Source: Minwuia thermotolerans (GTDB lineage Bacteria; Pseudomonadota; Alphaproteobacteria; Minwuiales; Minwuiaceae). From it: a stretch of DNA of 54,014 nucleotides. The stretch lies in contig BQJF01000019.1 in assembly GCA_021604565.1 (NCBI GenBank), forward strand, positions 1 to 54,014, read 5' to 3'. The translations under genes and the position numbers were made by a program. A model generated the notes under the pieces. The model was not told the DNA's origin. It ran no database searches and was given only the letters and a program-made list of their open reading frames with translations. The first letter of the stretch is position 1. The number at the start of each line of letters is the position of its first letter. Shown one piece after another: positions 25,173 through 34,841 of the stretch.

Positions 25173-26425
25173 CAGGGCCGTGCCTCCTGAAAGCCATGGC
25201 GTGAACCAGCCATGACCAGCGTCGCGATCAGTATGAACATGCAGATCCACCATCCCAGCCAGATCGAGTGCGCCGCACCGAATGCACCAAGCCCCATGGC
25301 AATCAGCGCCGTCACCGCCGCACGCTGCCGATTGGGCAGACGCAGGGCAGCCAGGTGGAGCGCGGCGATCATCATGACGGTCGCAAGCGCGCCCAGAAGC
25401 CCGACATCCTGCCAAACCTGCGCGAAGATCGAGTGCGGATGCCAGAGGTGATCCATCTTGTAGTAGTCGCCCGGCCCGGAATAGGTCGCGTTCAGCCGCT
25501 CGAACTCCAGCCCGTGTCCCAGGATCGGGTGATTGCGCACGGTGTCGACGACCGCCGTCCAGATCTCGAACCGCTCGAGCAGCTTGTACTCGAGCAGGTT
25601 GGACCCATCCAGACTGGCCAGCAGGACAGCGTTGATCGCCGGAAAGGCCAGCGGTGACAGCAGCAGGAAACCTGCCGTCAGACAGAACATCACCAGGACG
25701 CCGATCTGCCGCGTGAAATGGCAGAAAGCATAGACCATGATGCCGATCACGCCGATGAGTTGGGAGGTCTCGCTGATCGTCATGAAGGACAGGGAAAGGA
25801 CCAGCACCAGAGCGAGCGGGAACATCCAGCCGGGGCGCATGATCGCGATCAGACTGGCGACGGACAGGGTCATCACGACCCAGAAGTCGTTGAACCGCGC
25901 CATGAACAGGTCCGGTGTCAGCGCCCAGGCTGTCGCAAGCAGTCCGTCCGGTGTGTCGAGATTGCGGGAAAAGACGGTCCTGATCCGCAGCAGCAGGTGA
26001 TCGCTGAGCAGGTCGAACAGCGCAATGGCAATACCGACGGCGATTCCCGCGCTGATCGCCCGGATGATCAGCCTGCGCGCGCCTGGCAGTGTAGCGGCCA
26101 GCAGTACGAGGGGGACACCGGTGACGATGGCCATGGCACTGCGGATAGCGAGTTGCTGCATCCGGTCCGACTGGTCTGGCAGCGCCGACCATAGCGGGCT
26201 GAGCAGTCCGAGCACCATGATGGCCACCAGCCCGCCAAGCCCCAGCCATACTGCACGGTTCGACAGGGCATTCGCCACCGCACCACGATGCTTCAGCAGC
26301 CATGGCAGTGAGAGGATTGCTGCTGCCCCGGCAAGCCATGCGATGCCGCGGTCGGCCACGAACGCCAGCCAGGGAATCAGGAAAGCCGAAAGGCCGAGGC
26401 CCGTCAGGGCGGGGGGACGGGTCAT
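25172..26425 (-). CDS. O-antigen ligase / polymerase-family membrane protein (Wzy/WaaL-like)
   Basis: This 417-residue protein has about ten to twelve membrane segments. A large periplasmic loop near the last third contains GHGLEFERLNATYSGPGDYYKMDHLWHPHSIFAQVWQDVG, in which LWHPHSIFAQ-type sequence corresponds to the conserved His-containing motif of the Wzy_C domain (PF04932). Such proteins polymerise O-units or join them to lipid A core on the periplasmic face. It is the first of four genes with 4-bp overlaps, and the thioesterase gene ends 9 bp before it. Which of ligase or polymerase cannot be told from sequence. Confidence 0.82.
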   Translation of the reverse strand: MTRPPALTGLGLSAFLIPWLAFVADRGIAWLAGAAAILSLPWLLKHRGAVANALSNRAVWLGLGGLVAIMVLGLLSPLWSALPDQSDRMQQLAIRSAMAIVTGVPLVLLAATLPGARRLIIRAISAGIAVGIAIALFDLLSDHLLLRIRTVFSRNLDTPDGLLATAWALTPDLFMARFNDFWVVMTLSVASLIAIMRPGWMFPLALVLVLSLSFMTISETSQLIGVIGIMVYAFCHFTRQIGVLVMFCLTAGFLLLSPLAFPAINAVLLASLDGSNLLEYKLLERFEIWTAVVDTVRNHPILGHGLEFERLNATYSGPGDYYKMDHLWHPHSIFAQVWQDVGLLGALATVMMIAALHLAALRLPNRQRAAVTALIAMGLGAFGAAHSIWLGWWICMFILIATLVMAGSRHGFQEARP

Positions 26426-26434
26426 GGTGATGCT

Positions 26435-26911
26435 TCAGGACTCGGGCGGCAGGGCGTAAGTGCCAGTCACATGCGCCACGGGGTCCGCCAGCCCTTCCGA
26501 AAACAGTGAAACGTCACCTACCGCCAGGCGACGACCCAGCTTCAGCAGCCGCACTTCCGCAATGATGTCGGACGGGGTTGGCAGGCGCAGGAAATTCATG
26601 GTGATCGACGTGGTGACCGACTGGGTCTTCGGGCCAACCATGGCCATCACCGCAACATAGAGACCCACATCCGCCATCCAGAACAGCGTCGGACCCGAAA
26701 CCGTGCCGCCGGGACGCAGGTGCGACTCGTTCACCGGCATGCGCAACCGGGCCGTCATGTCGCCCGCCTGTTCGATCACCATGCCCAGATGGCTGGATTG
26801 GGGGAACTCCCGCGCCAGCAGGTCCGTCAGTTCATCTGGTGTCATAACGGCGGCCATGGGCCCGATCTCCAGCGCTGCGTGCATGTCATGCTGACTTGCC
26901 CGAGGGGGCAT
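26435..26911 (-). CDS. PaaI-type hotdog thioesterase
   Basis: The full frame gives 158 residues. The hotdog core is clear: [50 protein letters not shown] (about 43-92), where [11 protein letters not shown] is the central helix that carries the catalytic Asp, followed by [38 protein letters not shown]. It should hydrolyse an acyl-CoA thioester. The start is uncertain: ATG at 26911, 26884 and 26854 are all in frame, and a 27-bp imperfect inverted repeat (26891-26917) straddles the first. It precedes the polysaccharide operon by 9 bp and may be its first gene by chance. Confidence 0.78.
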   Translation of the reverse strand: MPPRASQHDMHAALEIGPMAAVMTPDELTDLLAREFPQSSHLGMVIEQAGDMTARLRMPVNESHLRPGGTVSGPTLFWMADVGLYVAVMAMVGPKTQSVTTSITMNFLRLPTPSDIIAEVRLLKLGRRLAVGDVSLFSEGLADPVAHVTGTYALPPES

Positions 26912-26980
26912 GGTCAGTCAAGCGCGACGGTTTCGCCAGGAACAATGGCCGCGGTGGTTTCACGAACCGCCAAAACCGCC

Positions 26981-26986
26981 TATATG
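26981..26986 (+). promoter_or_regulatory. Candidate -10 box immediately before mnmA
   Basis: TATATG lies 7 bp before the mnmA ATG. Transcription from it would start at or next to the A of the start codon, giving a leaderless message; there is no Shine-Dalgarno sequence. The -35 region (TTTCAC at 26958-26963, 17-bp spacing) is poor. Confidence 0.35.
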
Positions 26987-26993
26987 CAGCGCC

Positions 26994-28133
26994 ATGAAGC
27001 TGGACCTGGACATCGCGAAGCCCCGTTCGGAAACCCGTGTGGTGGTGGCCATGTCGGGAGGCGTCGACTCCTCGGTGACTGCGGCCATGGTGAAGGCGGC
27101 GGGCTACGACACCGTCGGCATCACCCTGCAGCTCTACGACCATGGTGCCGCCGTGGAGCGCAAGGGGGCCTGCTGCGCCGGGCAGGACATCCTGGACGCG
27201 CAGCGCGTGGCGGAACGGATCGGCATCCCGCACTATGTGCTGGACTACGAGAGCCGTTTCCGGGACGCGGTGATCGACGACTTCGCGGACAGCTATCTGC
27301 GTGGTGAAACCCCGGTTCCCTGCATCCGCTGCAATCAGACCGTCAAGTTCCGCGATTTGCTGCAGACCGCGAGAGATCTGGGCGCGGACGCCCTCGCCAC
27401 CGGCCACTATGTGCGCCGCGTCGCAGGCGCGACAGGTGCCGAGTTGCGGGCAGCGGTCGATGACAGCCGCGACCAGAGTTACTTCCTGTTCGCCACCACG
27501 GCGGAGCAGCTTGGTTTCCTGCGCTTCCCCCTTGGAGACCTGCCGAAATCCGAAGTGCGGGCGCTGGCTGAGCAGTTCGACCTGCCCGTGGCCGCGAAGC
27601 CCGACAGCCAGGACATCTGCTTCGTGCCCAATGGTGACTACCGGAGGGTAATCGAGAAACTGCGCCCCGACGCCCGCGTGCCCGGCAACATCGTCGATCT
27701 GACAGGTACGGTGCTGGGACAGCATGACGGCATCATCGGCTACACCATCGGTCAGCGGAAGGGCCTGGGGCTGGGCGGAGAGGCGGGTGGCCACACGGAA
27801 CCGCGCTTCGTTGTCCGGCTGGACCCTTCACGGGCGGAGGTTGTTGTCGGCCCGCGGGAGGCGCTGGCCTGCGCCAGCCTGACGGTGAACGAACTCAACT
27901 GGCTGGGCGATGAACCGCTGGCGGTCGAGGGCAGGGCGGTGATGGCCCGCATCCGCAATACCGCTGCCGCCGTTCCGGGCCGGTTGATCCCGGCCGGCAA
28001 CGGTATGGCAACGATGCAGTTTACTGATCCGGAATTCGGGGTCTCGCCAGGTCAGGCCTGTGTCTTCTACGATGATGACCGGGTGCTGGGTGGTGGCTGG
28101 ATCGTCGAGGCGGAGAGCGCCATCGCAGCCTGA
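26994..28133 (+). CDS. mnmA: tRNA-specific 2-thiouridylase
   Basis: MnmA puts sulfur on U34 of tRNA-Glu, -Gln and -Lys. The 379-residue chain has the PP-loop [14 protein letters not shown] (19-32), a Cys-containing segment [10 protein letters not shown], the catalytic site CIRCN (110-114, Cys113 probably nucleophile), the DQSYFL motif (160-165) and the persulfide-forming Cys209 in PDSQDICF. Both active Cys are present. I start at ATG 26994, where homology begins. An in-frame GTG upstream would add 28 residues without family support. The promoter geometry suggests a leaderless transcript. Confidence 0.96.
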   Translation: MKLDLDIAKPRSETRVVVAMSGGVDSSVTAAMVKAAGYDTVGITLQLYDHGAAVERKGACCAGQDILDAQRVAERIGIPHYVLDYESRFRDAVIDDFADSYLRGETPVPCIRCNQTVKFRDLLQTARDLGADALATGHYVRRVAGATGAELRAAVDDSRDQSYFLFATTAEQLGFLRFPLGDLPKSEVRALAEQFDLPVAAKPDSQDICFVPNGDYRRVIEKLRPDARVPGNIVDLTGTVLGQHDGIIGYTIGQRKGLGLGGEAGGHTEPRFVVRLDPSRAEVVVGPREALACASLTVNELNWLGDEPLAVEGRAVMARIRNTAAAVPGRLIPAGNGMATMQFTDPEFGVSPGQACVFYDDDRVLGGGWIVEAESAIAA

Positions 28134-28180
28134 CACCAGGCAGTGTCAGTCTGGGTTGTGAAACGGAAAGCGACAGCAAG

Positions 28181-28987
28181 ATGGCCGTGCCGATTGCGTT
28201 CGACAGTCTGAAGACGATGAACCTGCAGTCAGTACGTGCGGCGATCCGCAACGGGCGCTACACCGGGCATACGGCAGGGCTGGCCCCCGGCAGGCTGCAA
28301 ACGAACCTGGCGATCCTGCCCGGTGACATGGCTGGTGACTTTCGCGAGTTCTGCAACCGGAATCCACGCCCCTGTCCGCTCGTCGGCGTGACTGAACCCG
28401 GTGACCCGTTGATGCCGACGCTGGGTGACATCGACCTGCGCAGTGACGTTCCCGCCTACAATATCTATCGCGACGGCGAACTGGCGGAGACCGTCTTCGA
28501 TATCCACGATCACTGGCGTGAGGATCTGGTGGGCTTTGCGCTTGGCTGTTCCTTTACCTTCGAACATGCCCTGCAGGATGCGGGGATTCCCATGCACCAC
28601 ATCGATGCGGATCGGACGGTGCCGATGTACCGGACCAGCATTCCGACGGAAGCGGTCGGCCCCTTCGGTGGCGGCATGGTTGTCTCCATGCGCTGGATCG
28701 CGCCGGACAGGGTGGAGGATGCGCAGCGGATCACATCTGCCTTCACCTGGGCGCACGGGGCGCCGGTTCACGTGGGCGACCCGGCCAATATAGGCATTGC
28801 CGACCTGCAATCGCCGGACTGGGGTGATCCGCCTTGCGGGCCAGAAGGCGTGGCCGTCTTCTGGGCCTGCGGCGTGACCCCGCAGAACGCGCTGACCAGT
28901 GCACGACCGGAGCTTTGCATCACCCACACACCGGGTCGGATGCTGATTGCGGATATCGCTGACCGTACCGACGCCATTCTGAACTGA
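28181..28987 (+). CDS. D-glutamate cyclase family protein (DUF1445)
   Basis: This 268-residue protein matches the DUF1445/D-glutamate cyclase-like group once called putative hydro-lyases. Typical segments are RAAIRNGRYTGHTAGLAPGRLQTNLAILP (19-47), FCNRNPRPCPLVGVTEPGDP (about 57-76), VPAYNIYRDGELAE, LGCSFTFEHALQDAGIP and the C-terminal VAVFWACGVTPQNALTSARPELCITHTPGRMLIADI. In mammals a relative converts D-glutamate to 5-oxo-D-proline. A hydantoinase/5-oxoprolinase gene lies next downstream in the same direction, so a 5-oxoproline route is plausible but not shown. It follows mnmA by 47 bp. Confidence 0.87.
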   Translation: MAVPIAFDSLKTMNLQSVRAAIRNGRYTGHTAGLAPGRLQTNLAILPGDMAGDFREFCNRNPRPCPLVGVTEPGDPLMPTLGDIDLRSDVPAYNIYRDGELAETVFDIHDHWREDLVGFALGCSFTFEHALQDAGIPMHHIDADRTVPMYRTSIPTEAVGPFGGGMVVSMRWIAPDRVEDAQRITSAFTWAHGAPVHVGDPANIGIADLQSPDWGDPPCGPEGVAVFWACGVTPQNALTSARPELCITHTPGRMLIADIADRTDAILN

Positions 28988-29092
28988 AACATCAGCAGTT
29001 TCCGGCAGGCACCTGGCCCGATTCGTTTTCTCACCAGCAAGGGGCTGTGGCAGGGGTCATCAGTGGTCATGTGGAAGGGCGGTCGGTGCGAT

Positions 29093-29120
29093 TTGATCCG
29101 TCCATGCAGACCTGTATGGT
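29093..29120 (+). promoter_or_regulatory. Candidate promoter for the hydantoinase/oxoprolinase gene
   Basis: TTGATC (29093-29098), 16 bp, TATGGT (29115-29120) gives a moderate sigma-70-like promoter about 55 bp before the chosen start codon at 29175. Confidence 0.35.
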
Positions 29121-29174
29121 CCGGTACAAGGGGCGGCACCGACGGTGACCGCGCGGGCGAAGGAGATGAATTCC

Positions 29175-32100
29175 ATGTGGCAGTTCTGGGTCGATCGTGG
29201 CGGGACCTTCACGGACATCGTCGGGCGTCGTCCTGACGGATCGGTGGTGACGCACAAGGTCCTGTCGGAGCACCCGGAGCGGTACCGCGACGCCGCGGTC
29301 CAGGGCATTCGCGACCTGCTGGGTCTCGGCCCCGATGATCCCATCCCCTCGGACCAGATCGAGGCGGTGAAGATGGGGACCACCGTTGCCACCAATGCCC
29401 TGCTGGAACGCAAGGGCGACCGCTGCCTGTTCGTTACCAATCGCGGCTTTCGCGATGTGCTGCGCATCGGCTACCAGAACCGCCCCAACCTGTTCGCGCT
29501 GAACATCGTGCTGCCGGAGATGCTGTATGACAGCGTGATCGAGGTTCCGGGCCGGGTCGATGCGGCAGGTGAGGAACTGGCGGCTCTGGACCTGGACGCC
29601 GCGCGACAGGGACTGCAGGCCGCGTTCGACGACGGCGTCCGGGCTGCGGCCATCGTGTTCATGCACGGCTACCGCTATCCGGCACACGAGAAGGCAGTGG
29701 CTGATCTGGCGCGGGAGATCGGCTTCACCCAGGTCTCGACCAGTCACGAGACCAGCCCGCTGATGAAGATCGTCAGCCGGGGCGATACCACCGTGGTCGA
29801 TGCCTATCTGTCGCCGATCCTGCGCCGCTACGTCGATCAGGTGGCGAGCGAACTGGGCGATGTGCGGCTGATGTTCATGCAGTCCAATGGCGGCCTGACC
29901 GACGCCAACCTGTTCCAGGGCAAGGACGCGATCCTTTCCGGCCCGGCAGGTGGTGTCGTCGGCATGGTCCGGACAGCGGAGATGGCAGGCTTCGGCAAGG
30001 TCATCGGCTTCGACATGGGTGGCACCTCCACCGACGTCTCCCACTATGACGGCACCTTCGAACGGGCCTTCGAGACCAATGTCGCCGGGGTCCGGATGCG
30101 CGCGCCGATGATGCTGATCCACACGGTTGCGGCCGGAGGTGGCTCGATCCTGCATTTCGATGACGGGCGCTATCAGGTGGGTCCGGATTCGGCGGGCGCG
30201 AACCCCGGTCCGGCCTGTTACCGCAAGGGTGGACCGCTGGCCGTCACCGACTGCAACGTCATGCTGGGCAAGTTGCAGCCGGAGCATTTTCCACATGTCT
30301 TCGGCCCGAATGGCGACGAGCCGCTGGACGCCGAGGCGGTGCGGCAGAAGTTCGAGGAGCTGACGGCCCGTATCTCGGCGGAGACCGGTGACAGCCGGAC
30401 CCCGGAACAGGTCGCGGCCGGCTTTCTGGAGATCGCGGTCGAGAACATGGCCAATGCGATCAAGAAGATCTCGATCCAGCGCGGTTATGACGTCTCGAAA
30501 TACGTCCTGAACTGCTTCGGTGGGGCAGGGGGGCAACATGCCTGCCTGGTCGCCGACAAGCTGGGTGTCGAGACGGTGCTGCTGCACCCGCATGCCGGTG
30601 TGCTTTCCGCCTATGGCATGGGGCTGGCTGACACGCGGGCGCTGCGGGAACGCGCGGTCGAACTGCCGCTGGATGACGCCGGTGTGGCGGAGGTCGGCCG
30701 CATCCATGATGCGCTGGCCGCGGAAGCGGAGAAGGAACTGCTGGCACAGGACATTGCTGCCGAGGTGATCGAGACCCGGCGCGGCGCCCTGGTGCGCTAC
30801 GACGGCTCCGATACGGCGCTGGCCATCGCGTTCGGCAGCCTGGAGGAGACCAGGCAGGCCTTCGAGACCGCGCATCGCCAGCAGTTCGGTTTCACCAGTC
30901 CCGAGAAGACGATCATCGTCGAAGCCGCAACGGTGGAGGCCATGGCCCCGGGTGATGTCATCGACGACCCGGAAAGCGACGGCATCGCCAACGAACCGGA
31001 CCGCATCGCGGAGGTCTCGTCGTGGATGGCGGGTGAGGCGCACCGGACCGGTGTCTTCGACCGCGAGACGATGCAGCCCGGTGCCACCATCAGCGGCCCG
31101 GCAATCATTCGCGAACCGACCTCGACCACCGTCATCGAACCGGGCTGGCAGGCCGAACTGACGGCGAAACGGCATCTGATCGTGCGCCGGGTGGAGGCGC
31201 GCAGCAATGCCCGCGCCATCGGCACCGAGGCCGATCCGGTGATGATGGAAATCTTCAATAACCTGTTCATGAACATCGCCGAGCAGATGGGCGTGGTGCT
31301 GGAACGCACCGCCTATTCGGTGAATATCAAGGAACGGCTCGACTTCTCCTGCGCCGTCTTCGATGAGGCCGGAGAGCTGATCGCCAACGCACCGCACATG
31401 CCGGTGCACCTCGGCTCCATGTCGGAATCCATCAAGACCGTGGTGCGCGAGAACGCTGCGACGATGAAGCCCGGCGATGTCTACATGCTGAACGCCCCCT
31501 ACAACGGCGGCACGCATCTGCCTGACGTCACCGTCATTGCCCCGGTCTATGACGATGCAGGGGCGGAGGTGCTGTTCTATACCGCATCGCGCGGCCATCA
31601 CGCTGACATCGGCGGCAAGACACCCGGTTCCATGCCGCCTGACTCCACCAATGTGGAGGAGGAAGGTGTTTTGCTGGACAATGTGTTGCTGGTCGATGGT
31701 GGCAAACTGCTTGAGCAGGAAACCATCGACCTGCTGCGCTCCGGCAAGTACCCCGCGCGCAATCCGCACCAGAACATGGCTGACCTCGCCGCCCAGATCG
31801 CTGCCTGCGAGAAGGGCGCGCGGGAACTGCGGCGCATGGTGGAGGATTTCGGCCTCGACGTGGTGCGGGCCTACATGGGCCATGTGCAGGACAATGCGGA
31901 GGAGTCCGTGCGTCGCGTCATCGACGTGCTGCACGACGGCGCATTCACCTATCCGATGGACGATGGTTCCCTCATCCAGGTGAAGGTCAGCATCGACCAT
32001 GCCGACCGCTCCGCCGTGATCGACTTCACCGGCACTTCGGAGACCCATCCGACCAACTATAACGCGCCGACGGCGGTGGCCTATGCGGCGGTGCTCTATG

Positions 32101-32759
32101 TCTTCCGCTGCCTGGTGGATTCGGAAATTCCGCTGAATGGCGGCTGCCTGAAGCCGCTGAAGGTCATCATCCCGGAGAAATCCATGCTGCGTCCGGTCTA
32201 TCCGGCTGCTGTCGTGGCCGGGAACGTGGAGACCAGCCAGTGCATCACCGACTGCCTGTTCGGCGCGCTGGGGGTCATGGCGGCTGCCCAGGGCACCATG
32301 AACAACTTCACCTTCGGCAATGAACGCTACCAGTACTACGAGACCATCTGCGGCGGGGCGGGAGCCGGGCCGGACTTCCACGGCACCAGTGCAGTGCATA
32401 CCCACATGACCAACACCCGCCTGACCGACCCGGAAGTGCTGGAATTCCGCTATCCCGTGATCCTGGAGGATTTCCACGTCCGCAAGGGCTCGGGCGGCAA
32501 GGGCGCGCACCATGGCGGCGATGGCACCGTGCGCCGGATCCAGTTCCGGGAGGCCATGACCGCCTCCTTCCTCTCCAGCCACCGCAAGGTCGCACCGTTC
32601 GGTCTGAACGGCGGCGAGGATGGAGCCGTGGGCCGCAACTTCGTCGTCCGCGCCAACGGCGACACCGAACAGCGCCCCGGCTGGTCCATCGCCGACCTGA
32701 ACCCCGGCGACGCCATCATCATCGAAAGTCCGGGGGGCGGAGGATTCGGGGCGGCGTGA
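29175..32759 (+). CDS. Hydantoinase/5-oxoprolinase, HyuA-HyuB single-chain fusion
   Basis: This 1194-residue protein combines two subunits. The HyuA half (about 1-680) begins with the ATP-binding [11 protein letters not shown] (7-17), then [34 protein letters not shown] and [13 protein letters not shown]. The HyuB half starts near 685 with [20 protein letters not shown], then [27 protein letters not shown] and the C-terminal [15 protein letters not shown] and ESPGGGGFG. It should open a cyclic amide (5-oxoproline or a hydantoin) with ATP in the cytoplasm. The start at ATG 29175 is 9 bp after AAGGAG; an upstream in-frame GTG (29145) precedes that site. The D-glutamate cyclase-family gene lies just upstream. 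Exact substrate unknown. Confidence 0.9.
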   Translation: MWQFWVDRGGTFTDIVGRRPDGSVVTHKVLSEHPERYRDAAVQGIRDLLGLGPDDPIPSDQIEAVKMGTTVATNALLERKGDRCLFVTNRGFRDVLRIGYQNRPNLFALNIVLPEMLYDSVIEVPGRVDAAGEELAALDLDAARQGLQAAFDDGVRAAAIVFMHGYRYPAHEKAVADLAREIGFTQVSTSHETSPLMKIVSRGDTTVVDAYLSPILRRYVDQVASELGDVRLMFMQSNGGLTDANLFQGKDAILSGPAGGVVGMVRTAEMAGFGKVIGFDMGGTSTDVSHYDGTFERAFETNVAGVRMRAPMMLIHTVAAGGGSILHFDDGRYQVGPDSAGANPGPACYRKGGPLAVTDCNVMLGKLQPEHFPHVFGPNGDEPLDAEAVRQKFEELTARISAETGDSRTPEQVAAGFLEIAVENMANAIKKISIQRGYDVSKYVLNCFGGAGGQHACLVADKLGVETVLLHPHAGVLSAYGMGLADTRALRERAVELPLDDAGVAEVGRIHDALAAEAEKELLAQDIAAEVIETRRGALVRYDGSDTALAIAFGSLEETRQAFETAHRQQFGFTSPEKTIIVEAATVEAMAPGDVIDDPESDGIANEPDRIAEVSSWMAGEAHRTGVFDRETMQPGATISGPAIIREPTSTTVIEPGWQAELTAKRHLIVRRVEARSNARAIGTEADPVMMEIFNNLFMNIAEQMGVVLERTAYSVNIKERLDFSCAVFDEAGELIANAPHMPVHLGSMSESIKTVVRENAATMKPGDVYMLNAPYNGGTHLPDVTVIAPVYDDAGAEVLFYTASRGHHADIGGKTPGSMPPDSTNVEEEGVLLDNVLLVDGGKLLEQETIDLLRSGKYPARNPHQNMADLAAQIAACEKGARELRRMVEDFGLDVVRAYMGHVQDNAEESVRRVIDVLHDGAFTYPMDDGSLIQVKVSIDHADRSAVIDFTGTSETHPTNYNAPTAVAYAAVLYVFRCLVDSEIPLNGGCLKPLKVIIPEKSMLRPVYPAAVVAGNVETSQCITDCLFGALGVMAAAQGTMNNFTFGNERYQYYETICGGAGAGPDFHGTSAVHTHMTNTRLTDPEVLEFRYPVILEDFHVRKGSGGKGAHHGGDGTVRRIQFREAMTASFLSSHRKVAPFGLNGGEDGAVGRNFVVRANGDTEQRPGWSIADLNPGDAIIIESPGGGGFGAA

Positions 32760-32774
32760 GCGAAGAAAGCAGTC

Positions 32775-33233
32775 CTATGCGGCCTCATCCTCTATCATCC
32801 CGATCAGCGCCCGGACGGCGTGGCCGTAGCCACGGGCGCCCAGGCCCGCGAGGACGGCGGTGACGACGCCGGACATGTAGGAGTGATGGTACATCTCCTC
32901 CCGCCGGTGGATGTTGGAGATGTGGAACTCGATCACCGGACGGGGGAACATCTTCAGGGCATCCATGATGGCCATGGAGGTGAAGCTGAAGGCGGCCGGA
33001 TTGATGATCAGACCGGCGGCTGTGTCCGTTGCCTCGTGGATCCAGTCGATGAGCTGCTGTTCGGAGTTGGATTGCCGAAAGGTGAGGGGGACGTCGCCCG
33101 CTGCCTCCCGGCAGATCGCCTCGATCTCCGCCAGGGTCGTGTGGCCGTAGATCTCCGGCTCCCGGATACCGAGACGGTTCAGGTTCGGTCCGTTGATGAT
33201 GTGGATGCCGGAAAAGTCCCCTGTCGCTCCCAT
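32775..33233 (-). CDS. aroQ: Type II 3-dehydroquinate dehydratase
   Basis: This 152-residue dodecamer-forming enzyme interconverts 3-dehydroquinate and 3-dehydroshikimate. NGPNLNRLG (14-22) and REPEIYG (24-30) with the catalytic Tyr29, QSNSEQQLIDWIHEA, INPAAFSFTSMAIMDAL and EFHISNIHRREEMYHHSYMS are visible; the catalytic His lies in the last segment. The usual NPGAYTHTS reads NPAAFSFTS, so it is somewhat divergent. It lies 35 bp after the TRAP large-permease gene with a good ribosome binding site (GAGGGAG) and appears to be the last gene of that operon. A catabolic role in quinate/shikimate use is therefore as plausible as aromatic amino-acid synthesis. Confidence 0.92.
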   Translation of the reverse strand: MGATGDFSGIHIINGPNLNRLGIREPEIYGHTTLAEIEAICREAAGDVPLTFRQSNSEQQLIDWIHEATDTAAGLIINPAAFSFTSMAIMDALKMFPRPVIEFHISNIHRREEMYHHSYMSGVVTAVLAGLGARGYGHAVRALIGMIEDEAA

Positions 33234-33268
33234 GTTTCACTCCCTCGGTTGGAACCAGTCGGTGCAGC

Positions 33269-34591
33269 TTACCCGAACTGTCCCGGCAGCCAGACCGCGA
33301 TCTCCGGAAACAGCATCAGGAAGACCAGCACCAGCAGTTCCAGCCCGATGAAGGGCAGTGCGGCGGCATAGATCTGGGTCAGGCGGATCTCCGGCGGGGC
33401 CACACCCTTCATGATGTAGAGCAGCAGGCCGAACGGCGGTGTCAGCAGGCTGATCTCCATGGCGATCAGCATCATCACCATGACCCAGATCGGGTTCATG
33501 CCGAGATTGTCGGCGATGGGCAGGAAGAACGGCAGCGTCAGTAACGCCATCGAGACCTGGTCCATGAAGGCGCCGAGGAACAGCAGGATCAGCATCATCA
33601 GGGCCATCGCCGTGATCGGCGTCAGGTTCAGACCGCCCACAAGCTGCAGCAGGCCGCTGGTCGCGCCGGAGATCTGCAGGACCTGGGAGAAGGTTAGGGA
33701 ACCGGCAATGATGAACAGGATCATGACGTTGATCTTCGCCGTCTCCGTCAGCGCCTTCCGCAGCCGGGCGAAGGTCAGTTCGCCGTAGCAGGCGCAGACC
33801 AGCAGGGCGGCGACACAGCCCAGCGCCGCCGCCTCCTCCGGTGCCGCGACGCGGAAGAAGATGCTGCCCACAACGACCACGAAGATGGTGAACAGGGGCA
33901 GCACATCGCGCACGAACGGCCCCCAGCGGTCCCAGCCGTGCAAGGTCTCCGGCTCGTCATCGATCGGGGCGAGGGACGGGTTCATGCGGCAGCGCGCCAT
34001 GACATAGACCACGAACAGGATCGCCATCAGGATACCGGGCAGGATGCCGGCAATCAGCAGGTCCTTGATCGACCTCTCGGCCAGACTGGCGAGCAGCACG
34101 GCGAGCGCCGAGGGCGGGATCAGCATGGCAATGCCGCCGACCGCCATGATCGGCCCCATCGCCAGCTTCGGCTGGTAGCCGCGTTTCAGCATGTCGGGCA
34201 GCATGACACTGCCCAGGATGGCCGTGTTGGCGATGGTGGAACCGGAGAGGGAAGAGAAGACAGTGCCGCCCGCGATGGAGACGACCGTCAACCGCCCAGG
34301 CACCCGCGCGATCATGCGGTCGATGGCCTTGATGGCCCGGAACGCCACCCCGGTCTGGAACAGGATCTCCCCCATCAGGATGAACAGCGCCACGGGGACG
34401 AGGGAGAAGCGGGAAATGGCGAAGACATATTCTATCGGCATCACCGACAGGCCGATCTCGCCGCGCATGAAGACATAGACACCGACGATGTTGGCGGCGA
34501 AGAAGGCAAAGACCACCGGCAGGCCGAGAAACATCAGCCCGATGACAATGCCCAGCATCATGGCAAGTGCCCAGTACCACTCCATGATCAT
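33269..34591 (-). CDS. TRAP transporter large permease subunit (DctM family)
   Basis: The protein has 440 residues and about eleven to twelve membrane segments. Typical DctM sequence includes LGLPVVFAFFAANIVGVYVF, ILMGEILFQTGVAFRAIKAIDRMIARVPGRLTVVSIAGGTVFSSLSGSTIANTAILG and LMLILLFLGAFMDQVSMALLTLPFFLPI. This subunit forms the sodium-coupled path for an organic acid. I start at ATG 34591 (MIMEWYW); ATG 34585 is equivalent. The frame extends upstream through a repeat and is not coding there. The small subunit gene lies 250 bp upstream, separated by that repeat. Confidence 0.93.
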   Translation of the reverse strand: MIMEWYWALAMMLGIVIGLMFLGLPVVFAFFAANIVGVYVFMRGEIGLSVMPIEYVFAISRFSLVPVALFILMGEILFQTGVAFRAIKAIDRMIARVPGRLTVVSIAGGTVFSSLSGSTIANTAILGSVMLPDMLKRGYQPKLAMGPIMAVGGIAMLIPPSALAVLLASLAERSIKDLLIAGILPGILMAILFVVYVMARCRMNPSLAPIDDEPETLHGWDRWGPFVRDVLPLFTIFVVVVGSIFFRVAAPEEAAALGCVAALLVCACYGELTFARLRKALTETAKINVMILFIIAGSLTFSQVLQISGATSGLLQLVGGLNLTPITAMALMMLILLFLGAFMDQVSMALLTLPFFLPIADNLGMNPIWVMVMMLIAMEISLLTPPFGLLLYIMKGVAPPEIRLTQIYAAALPFIGLELLVLVFLMLFPEIAVWLPGQFG

Positions 34592-34675
34592 GGCCGCTGG
34601 CCCGCCGCTGGAATCGCCGGTTTCTCCGCCCGCTTGAACTGTGACAGGGCAACTGTCGGACAGCCTTCGGCTGCA

Positions 34676-34800
34676 CCCCCCATCGACCGCTTCGCGGCCA
34701 CTTCCCCCGCAAGGGGGGAAGGCAAGCAATGCCGTGATATGTCCCCGCTTCCTCCTCCCCCCTGGAGGGGGAGGATCGAGGTGGGGGGGAACCCCTGTGG
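34676..34800. repeat. Interspersed hairpin repeat between TRAP subunit genes
   Basis: The 250-bp gap between dctQ- and dctM-type genes contains two strong hairpins: CTTCCCCC/GGGGGAAG (34701-34708 with 34714-34721, loop of about 5 nt) and CCTCCCCC/GGGGGAGG (34754-34761 with 34767-34774). It is extremely rich in C and G runs and includes ACCGCTTCGCGG. The pattern matches a repeat type commonly seen between genes of alphaproteobacteria. No gene is seen in it. As an mRNA hairpin it may protect or separate the two cistrons. Confidence 0.7.
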
Positions 34801-34841
34801 TGGCGATTGGTCACCGTTGTCCTGAGCCATGCCAGCCTGCA

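Noticed and set aside
25173..26339. Upstream extension of the CBS-aminotransferase frame (total 881 codons)
   Set aside because: The extension lies out of frame over the O-antigen ligase gene and is Arg/Pro-rich nonsense; the real start at 25172 has a ribosome binding site and a 4-bp overlap.
29067..32582. Open frame of over 1100 codons on the minus strand opposite the hydantoinase gene
   Set aside because: It mirrors the plus-strand gene codon by codon, has low-complexity His/Asp/Gly-rich content and no domain. It arises from high-GC codon bias.
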